From positions 124,001-188,000 of the forward strand of contig NZ_CAKLPX010000004.1 of assembly GCF_923077115.1 (NCBI RefSeq): a stretch of DNA of 64,000 nucleotides, written 5' to 3'. The translations under genes and the position numbers were made by a program. A model generated the notes under the pieces. The model was not told where the DNA came from. It was given only the letters and a program-made list of their open reading frames with translations, and made no database searches. Below, piece after piece: positions 58,707-64,000 of the stretch. Source of the DNA: Sinobacterium norvegicum. Lineage in GTDB: Bacteria > Pseudomonadota > Gammaproteobacteria > Pseudomonadales > Sinobacteriaceae. Numbering within the stretch: position 1 is the stretch's first letter; every line of letters begins with the position of its first letter.

Positions 58707-60166
58707 TGCTGCGCCAATCGACCGCCATCGCCTACCGTAACATCGCAGCAATATTTCTTTTTTTCACCGCTATTGCCTTCTACTTCGGCGATTTTACCCT
58801 CTACCAAACTGACCCACTTGCAGCCTTGCAACACTTTGCCAGCGGCTTCTTATCTCCACAAATCAGTTCACTCGACGAACTCATTCAAGCCTTGCTCACC
58901 ACGATTGCCTTCGCTCTTATCGGTGTTGCAGCTTCGGTTGTTCCAGGTTTTCTACTGGCACTGGTCTACCACTTTACCGTTGTTCGCTGGCTGTGTAGTT
59001 TCGGCCGTGCAGTGCATGAGATTTTTTGGGGGTTGTTGTTTCTACAAGTCTTTGGCCTCAGTGCCAGCACTGGCTTGCTGGCCATTATCATCCCTTTCAG
59101 TTGCATCTTTGCCAAGGTCTATTCCGAGCAGTGGGCCAGTCATGGTGCCGACGCCGATGGCATTCACGGGGATTCGGTTTCGGTACTGATTTATGGTCGT
59201 CTTGCCCGCAGCTGGACCGCCATGTGCCACTACACCCGCTATCGCTTCGAGTGTGGACTACGCAGCGCCACTCTGCTCGGATTTATCGGTTTGCCGACCA
59301 TCGGCTACCATCTCGATACCGCCCTTAAACAGCTTCAATACCAGGAGTCGGCCACCTATTTGCTGCTTTTTTACCTACTGACAGCAACCATCAAATACTG
59401 GCTGCGACCTGCGCTGATTCCGCTGTATTTGATCGCCGCAGTGGCCTTATTGCCGGCCTTTGCTGGCACCGCTGATAATGCCCTGTGGCGCTTTATCAGC
59501 CAGGATATTATTCCCTACCCACTGCAGAATGGTGTCGATGGCAGCGCCATTGCTGCTCTGTGGCCATGGCTAAGCAGCCTGATGACCAACACCGGCTGGC
59601 TGGCCATCGTCAACACACTGATACTGACTGTCGCCGCCACCGCGGTCAGCGCCCTGCTTTGCCTGGCACTCTTTCCACTGGCCAGCAACCGTATCGACAA
59701 CCCGGTTATCGCCTTTGTCGGCAAGGCTATGTTAGTGGTTTTTCGTGCCACCCCCGAATTACTTTTTGTCTTTATTATCTTGCTGATGACAGGGCCCTCG
59801 ATGTTGCCTGCATTAATCGCCCTGGCCTTGCACAACGGAGCCCTGCTAGCCTTTCTATTGGCCAAAGAGCTCGATAATATTGATACCAGCGAGCATGAGA
59901 CGCGGGGGGTGAATGGCTGGTGTTATTTCTGGCTGCCGCGGGTATTTGGCCCCTTCCTCAGTCTGCTGCTATACCGCACCGAGCATATTCTGCGGGAATC
60001 GGCCATTGTGGGTATTATCGGCATTACCACCCTCGGCTTCTATATTGACAGTGGCTTCGAGGATCTCCACTTCGATACCGCCTTCTTTTTTATCGTCATT
60101 ACCGCCTTGTTAACCCTAGTAACAGACTCCATATCGCGCCGCGCGCAGCGCTATATAGGCAATTAA
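58706..60166 (+). CDS. ABC transporter permease with two fused PhnE-like domains
   Basis: At 486 residues this is about twice the usual length of a PhnE permease. Two copies of the membrane domain are visible: one at about 55-240 with RYRFECGLRSATLLGFIGLPTIGYHL and one at about 290-480 with LYRTEHILRESAIVGIIGITTLGFY, each carrying the coupling-loop pattern R-E-S-A-x(3)-G-x(2)-G-I/L followed by G-F/Y. Such a fusion would supply the whole transmembrane part in one chain. The start is ATG 58706 (TGATG overlap); GTG 58703 is an alternative. Its 3' end overlaps the convergent YciC-like gene by four bases. Confidence 0.87.
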   Translation: MLRQSTAIAYRNIAAIFLFFTAIAFYFGDFTLYQTDPLAALQHFASGFLSPQISSLDELIQALLTTIAFALIGVAASVVPGFLLALVYHFTVVRWLCSFGRAVHEIFWGLLFLQVFGLSASTGLLAIIIPFSCIFAKVYSEQWASHGADADGIHGDSVSVLIYGRLARSWTAMCHYTRYRFECGLRSATLLGFIGLPTIGYHLDTALKQLQYQESATYLLLFYLLTATIKYWLRPALIPLYLIAAVALLPAFAGTADNALWRFISQDIIPYPLQNGVDGSAIAALWPWLSSLMTNTGWLAIVNTLILTVAATAVSALLCLALFPLASNRIDNPVIAFVGKAMLVVFRATPELLFVFIILLMTGPSMLPALIALALHNGALLAFLLAKELDNIDTSEHETRGVNGWCYFWLPRVFGPFLSLLLYRTEHILRESAIVGIIGITTLGFYIDSGFEDLHFDTAFFFIVITALLTLVTDSISRRAQRYIGN

Positions 60167-60840
60167 TCTTTCGGGTGGGCTGCCTGTCTGGCATCGATAT
60201 AAACCCGGTAGGCGAAGATGGTATAGAGCGATGAGAACAGTGCGTAGACAATATTAAACAGCGCTTCAAAGACGATAAAAGCCGGTGCATCTGTGTCTAG
60301 CAGCTCAGCAATGCCGAAGTAGGGCAGGTAGAGAAGAGCGCTGATAATCAAGCCGCCACCGATGATACAGGGCATTAAACCGGTGGTTTTGGTCCAGCTT
60401 AATTGCAGGCTTTCCAACGGCTTTTGACCATTTAGCACCAACTCAAAGCCGGCAAAGGCATACTTGCCGGCAAAATAAATCCCCGGAACAATCAGCAACG
60501 ACAAACCCAGCACTATCACCACCATGGCCAACACCGATAACAGCAAATACGCAGCCCAGATATCCTTGGCTGCCCACCAGCTCTGCAGCGGCGTTACTTT
60601 TTCACCGCCCACCGCTGCATCGACGTAAATAATAGTCGCCGCACCATAAATCGCCGACGCCGCTAAGCTCACCACAATCAACAAGATCTGCAGCCCCGCC
60701 TGACTATCGTCAGCCATGGTGTTGGATAACAGTGCCATGATAATTTCGAGGGGTATGGCAATCGGTAAAATAATCCACGCCAGGGCAGCAAAATTATTCT
60801 CAAAAAAACGCCAGCTATCTCTTAAAAAATTACTCACCAC
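60163..60840 (-). CDS. YciC-like integral membrane protein (GTG start)
   Basis: A 225-residue protein with six predicted membrane segments (about 15-38, 48-72, 88-118, 120-140, 155-180, 190-212). The N-terminus FLRDSWRFFENNFAALAWIILPIAIP and the central GLSLLIVPGIYFAGKYAFAGFELVLNGQKPLESLQLSW fit the YciC/UPF0259 group, whose function is unknown. The start is GTG at 60840 (or 60837) with AAGGG 7 nt upstream. Confidence 0.8.
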   Translation of the reverse strand: MVSNFLRDSWRFFENNFAALAWIILPIAIPLEIIMALLSNTMADDSQAGLQILLIVVSLAASAIYGAATIIYVDAAVGGEKVTPLQSWWAAKDIWAAYLLLSVLAMVVIVLGLSLLIVPGIYFAGKYAFAGFELVLNGQKPLESLQLSWTKTTGLMPCIIGGGLIISALLYLPYFGIAELLDTDAPAFIVFEALFNIVYALFSSLYTIFAYRVYIDARQAAHPKD

Positions 60841-60992
60841 AAGCGAACCCTTACCCTTAGTTAGTATTAATATCTTACTGATTCAATTGAGATTAAACCA
60901 GTTATCCAGACAACAATGTGGCCGAGATGACAACCGAATCAACAATAAACCTGCCGCTGGTCGATCTCGGCTATCTAACATCACCGTCACTA

Positions 60993-61009
60993 TTCAGCCT
61001 CCGGCTGAA
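60993..61009. other. Short perfect hairpin in the gap before the SRPBCC gene
   Basis: TTCAGCC / GGCTGAA (7-bp stem, three-base loop) inside the 211-bp gap. No T-run follows, so it is not clearly a terminator. Confidence 0.35.
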
Positions 61010-61051
61010 CTGCTAACGTAATGCCATCTTTATTAACAACAATAAAACATT

Positions 61052-61513
61052 ATGATTACTGAAAACGCGGTTATTTCCGACACGGTTACCATTAATGCAC
61101 CGGTTGAATTAGTCTGGCAGATCCTCGTCGACTTCGAGCAATATCATCGATGGAATAAATTTTGCCCACAAATTATCAACCATAGGTTGGCCATCGGTGA
61201 GGCTGTTGATATGCAGGTTGAACTCGGTAATGGGTTGCAGCAACAGGTCGAGTACATCGAAGAAATCACCCCCAACACATCGATTAGCTGGGGCGTCAGC
61301 CAGCCGGATAAAGAAACCCTATACGCCAGCCGCAGCCAACGTTTAACCGCGCTGGATAACAACCGCTGCGAATACGTCAGTGTCGACGCGTTCTCCGGCA
61401 AGCTCACCGCATTGGTGATCGAGCACAGCGGCGCAGCAGTAGAACGGGGCTTCAACCTCTGTGCCTACGGTTTAAAAGAATACGCCGAGGCACAGTTTCA
61501 GCAGCAGGCTTAA
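61052..61513 (+). CDS. SRPBCC-family (START-like) protein
   Basis: A 153-residue protein of the Bet v1-like fold. The N-terminal strand VTINAPVELVWQILVDFEQYHRWNKFCPQI is typical of the polyketide cyclase/dehydrase SRPBCC group, which bind hydrophobic ligands in a central cavity; the C-terminal helix (about 125-150) closes it. The ligand is unknown. No clear ribosome-binding site precedes the ATG. It converges with the multiheme cytochrome gene, with one base between the stop codons. Confidence 0.82.
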   Translation: MITENAVISDTVTINAPVELVWQILVDFEQYHRWNKFCPQIINHRLAIGEAVDMQVELGNGLQQQVEYIEEITPNTSISWGVSQPDKETLYASRSQRLTALDNNRCEYVSVDAFSGKLTALVIEHSGAAVERGFNLCAYGLKEYAEAQFQQQA

Positions 61514-61514
61514 G

Positions 61515-63779
61515 CTAGGGCAGTTGACGATAGGCCTGCTCAAGCTGGCCTAACCATGGCGCCCCCTTGGGTGCCCGTTGCTTTAATGCCTTCAGGTAGT
61601 ACCCTGCCTGGGCCTTGTCACCCTGCTTGATCAAGAAATCGGTCAGCGCGAACAGGGTCTGCAAGTCATTGGGATTCAACTGCCACGCCTTGGTAAAGGC
61701 AGTCGTGGCCTGCTCGGCATCCTCATTCATTAAAGCCACAGCCAAAATATACTGATAGCGTGGGTTCTCCGGCGACTTCACGGTGGCCTGTTGTAAGTCT
61801 GCCAGCGCCAGGGGCAGTTGCTTGGCCCGCACATAGTAAAGCCCGCGGGCATGCAGGAGACCGCCACTGTTTGGCGCCGCTCTGACACCCTGATCCAGCA
61901 CCGACAGTTCCTGCTCCGGCCGGTTGAGTTGGCGCTTCATATCGGCCAGCGCGACATAGGCCAAATCGGAGCTGGGCTCGATACGAATAGACTCCTTAAA
62001 GGCCTGCTCGGCTTTTTTATACTCCGCCAGATTCAAATAGCTGAGGCCAATATTGAAGTGCGAGCCACCGCGATCACCGTTGAACAACTGTACGTCGATA
62101 TACTCATCCAACGCTTTTTTCAGACGCTGCTGATCGGCGGCGGCCAGCTTGGGCATGTATTCGCTCAGCGCGGTTGCCGCCTCGGTGCGAATCGACAGGT
62201 GCTGATCCTCTAACAAACCGTTTAGTAGGCGCCAACGACTCTCGATAGGCATCTGCCGGGCACCGGCAATGGCACCGGCGCGCACCAACGTTTGCTCACT
62301 CTCAACACCGCGCTTGAGCGAAATAATAGTGTTCGGGTCGTTATAATTTTGCATCCGCAGCAGGGCGGAGCCACGGATAATCGCCGGATAATTTTGATCC
62401 TGGGCAATCTTGGCCAACGACTGACCACTATCGATACCGCTGTCGGCACGACTGAAGGCAACAGAGAAGTGCTCCGAACCAATCAGCGTCGAGTTAGGAT
62501 AGTGCTGTTGCATCTTCGCCAGCGCCCATTGATCGTCCTTGTCCTCATGACAGCTGCTGCAGGCATTCGGTGCTCCGGTGGTCAGCGATAGGTCGGGGCG
62601 GGGAATAGTAAAGCTGTGATCGCGGCGATCGTCAACTTCCATATAGCGGGTTTGCGGCATATGGCAGTCGACACAGGCGCTGCCCTTGCCAGCCTCAGCT
62701 GTGACCAATACCGGGTGCATGGTGTGTTTCCTGGCACTGTATTCTGCCGCGTTGTGGCACTGGGTACAGGTTTGATTGATATCGAATTTTAATTCGGCGG
62801 TATGGGGGTTGTGACAGTTACTACAGGTCACCCCCTGCTGGTGCATCTTACTCTGAATAAACGAGCCATAGACGTAATCTTCATCGTAAATTTGGCCATC
62901 GGGATAATACAATGACGGCTCTAACAGACTCAGTCGATAGCGACTGTCAAAGCCCGTAGATAAATGGCTGTTATCATCATTGAGCTGGTTGCGGCGGGCG
63001 TGACATTGGGCGCAGGTCTCAACCTGGTCGCTGTGCTGAAGCGTCTTGGGCATCAGCACTTTCGGGGTCGGCTCGTACTCGACGATTTGGCTGGCTATGT
63101 TATTGAGTGAGCTATCGTCACCCTTGGCACCGGCATTGGCCCACTGCCGATGCTCCTCACCGGGGCCATGACAGGCCTCACAGCCAACGCTGATTTCAGC
63201 GTAATCGGTGTCGTAGGTGTTAGTGGTTATATCGAAGTTTTTCTGCAGATTGGTCGAGTGACAATCGGCGCACATGCTGTTCCAGTTTTGACCGGTATTA
63301 AGCCAGTGAAACTGATGATCGGCGGTCTTAAAATCGGGGTATAAATCGTACCAGCGCTGGCCGCCCTCGGCCTCGCTGCGGCTATCCCAGGTATACGGTA
63401 ATAATTGCACGCGGCCATCGTCGAAGCTGACCATAAACTGTTGCAGCGGGTAGACACCAAAGGTGTAATCGATCTTATGCCGACTCAGCTTGCCCTCGGC
63501 ATCGGTCTCGGCCAACCAATAGCTGTCACCTTCGATATAGGGCTTGATGACGACCTCGCCTAGGCTGCGCTCAACACCATCAAAGTCGGCCTGCATAGTC
63601 GATTCATCCGCCTTCATCATCGCCTGCTGGTGTTGCGAACCCTGCCACTGCTGATACTCGTCACTGTGGCAGGCGGCGCACTGCTGACTACCTATGTAGC
63701 CGTCACTGGCATGCAGAGTAAGGCTGAATAACAGAGCCAAACTATTGATTAAAAAAGCGTTGATACGGGCCATGATCAT
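61515..63779 (-). CDS. Eight-heme c-type cytochrome with C-terminal TPR repeats
   Basis: A 754-residue exported protein: signal peptide about 4-25 (INSLALLFSLTLHA), then eight CxxCH heme motifs (CAACH at 34-38, CADCH, CEACH, CAQCH, CSNCH, CTQCH, CVDCH, CSSCH) in the first 410 residues, and from about residue 560 at least three TPR-type repeats (FNIGLSYLNLAEYKKAEQAF and later units). The heme part resembles the cytochrome c554 / multiheme paired-CxxCH group and acts in the periplasm; TPRs suggest a protein partner. The substrate or acceptor is unknown and the neighbours do not reveal it. The ATG at 63773 is a possible alternative start. Confidence 0.9.
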   Translation of the reverse strand: MIMARINAFLINSLALLFSLTLHASDGYIGSQQCAACHSDEYQQWQGSQHQQAMMKADESTMQADFDGVERSLGEVVIKPYIEGDSYWLAETDAEGKLSRHKIDYTFGVYPLQQFMVSFDDGRVQLLPYTWDSRSEAEGGQRWYDLYPDFKTADHQFHWLNTGQNWNSMCADCHSTNLQKNFDITTNTYDTDYAEISVGCEACHGPGEEHRQWANAGAKGDDSSLNNIASQIVEYEPTPKVLMPKTLQHSDQVETCAQCHARRNQLNDDNSHLSTGFDSRYRLSLLEPSLYYPDGQIYDEDYVYGSFIQSKMHQQGVTCSNCHNPHTAELKFDINQTCTQCHNAAEYSARKHTMHPVLVTAEAGKGSACVDCHMPQTRYMEVDDRRDHSFTIPRPDLSLTTGAPNACSSCHEDKDDQWALAKMQQHYPNSTLIGSEHFSVAFSRADSGIDSGQSLAKIAQDQNYPAIIRGSALLRMQNYNDPNTIISLKRGVESEQTLVRAGAIAGARQMPIESRWRLLNGLLEDQHLSIRTEAATALSEYMPKLAAADQQRLKKALDEYIDVQLFNGDRGGSHFNIGLSYLNLAEYKKAEQAFKESIRIEPSSDLAYVALADMKRQLNRPEQELSVLDQGVRAAPNSGGLLHARGLYYVRAKQLPLALADLQQATVKSPENPRYQYILAVALMNEDAEQATTAFTKAWQLNPNDLQTLFALTDFLIKQGDKAQAGYYLKALKQRAPKGAPWLGQLEQAYRQLP

Positions 63780-63885
63780 TCCATTAAATAATTAAAGCGG
63801 CTTGATTATAAAGCCTTTTGAAGCCGAGACCCGATTGTTTAAGTAATTTAACTTAAAGCCCTTTGCCGTCGTCTCGGCTCTCTCA

Positions 63886-64000
63886 CTAGTGGGCCTGTTC
63901 CCAGTTATCACCGCGACCAGCGTCGACAATCAAAGGCACCGATAGCGCTACGGCCTGCTCCATGATCTGTTCAATTTTAGCGGTGATCACTTCTAATTGC
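63886..64000 (-). CDS. polA: DNA polymerase I, C-terminal end only
   Basis: The minus strand encodes the last 38 residues of a protein that runs beyond the right edge. They read QLEVITAKIEQIMEQAVALS and then VPLIVDAGRGDNWEQAH before a TAG. This matches the C-terminal helix and strand of bacterial DNA polymerase I (E. coli ends VPLLVEVGSGENWDQAH). The final NWxxAH is diagnostic. DNA polymerase I fills gaps in replication and repair. The polymerase active site itself lies outside the window. Confidence 0.93.
   Translation of the reverse strand, partial: QLEVITAKIEQIMEQAVALSVPLIVDAGRGDNWEQAH

Overview
The window reads as a dense chromosomal segment of a free-living, probably marine gammaproteobacterium related to Pseudomonas and the Cellvibrionales. 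This is inferred from gene content and order: pilGHIJK-chpABC, gshB-tonB-ruvX, pilU/pilT-yggS-proC-yggT-metX-metW-rdgB-hemW, rsmD/ftsY-ftsE-ftsX-rpoH, coaD-fdx and dsbA-cytochrome c4-cytochrome c5/engB all follow the order I know from Pseudomonas. I see no tRNA, rRNA, CRISPR array, insertion sequence or prophage.

Layout. 1-7.6 kb (mostly minus strand): the start of a 3-hydroxyisobutyrate dehydrogenase-like gene, an alpha/beta hydrolase, the central-carbon operon tkt-epd-pgk-fba, and an orphan HisA of the eukaryotic type. 7.7-13.2 kb (plus): the SAM cycle, sahR-metK-ahcY-metF, then rsmE. A perfect 26-bp palindrome overlaps the sahR promoter and is the probable SahR operator; the predicted transcript would be leaderless. 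13.2-25.5 kb (minus): the complete Pil-Chp chemosensory system that controls twitching and surface sensing. Its giant kinase ChpA carries a 14-copy, 9-bp in-frame repeat. 25.7-30.3 kb: glutathione synthetase, a TonB-like protein, RuvX, and the pilus retraction ATPases PilU and PilT. 30.4-36.7 kb (plus): yggS, proC, yggT, metX-metW, a DUF4426 lipoprotein-like gene, rdgB and hemW.

36.7-40.2 kb is a copper-response locus: a CueR-like regulator downstream of an RRM RNA-binding protein on the minus strand, and divergently a CopA-type Cu(I) ATPase. A CueR-type promoter with a 19-bp spacer lies about 345 bp before copA. 40.3-43.9 kb: trmB, a DUF423 membrane protein, dsbA, cytochromes c4 and c5, and engB/ysxC. 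44.3-49.4 kb: an alanine/glycine:cation symporter, two small uncharacterised proteins, mutM, a small membrane protein and gamma-glutamyltransferase. 49.4-54.8 kb: ferredoxin, coaD, rsmD, ftsY-ftsE-ftsX and rpoH.

54.8-60.2 kb is a selenium module. selU and selD (selenophosphate synthesis and tRNA 2-selenouridine) are divergent from a three-gene PhnCDE-like ABC importer whose permease is a fusion of two permease domains; the context suggests uptake of a selenium oxyanion. 60.2-64 kb: a YciC-like membrane protein, an SRPBCC protein, an eight-heme c-type cytochrome with TPR repeats, and the C-terminal end of polA.

The least explained signals are: the sahR operator/leaderless promoter, the eukaryotic-type HisA next to it, the ChpA tandem repeat, the long copA leader, a strong minus-strand terminator behind engB with no gene to terminate (possible small RNA), the 56-aa and 71-aa protein pair before mutM, and the selenium transport module. 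No single locus is clearly a new defence or mobile system.
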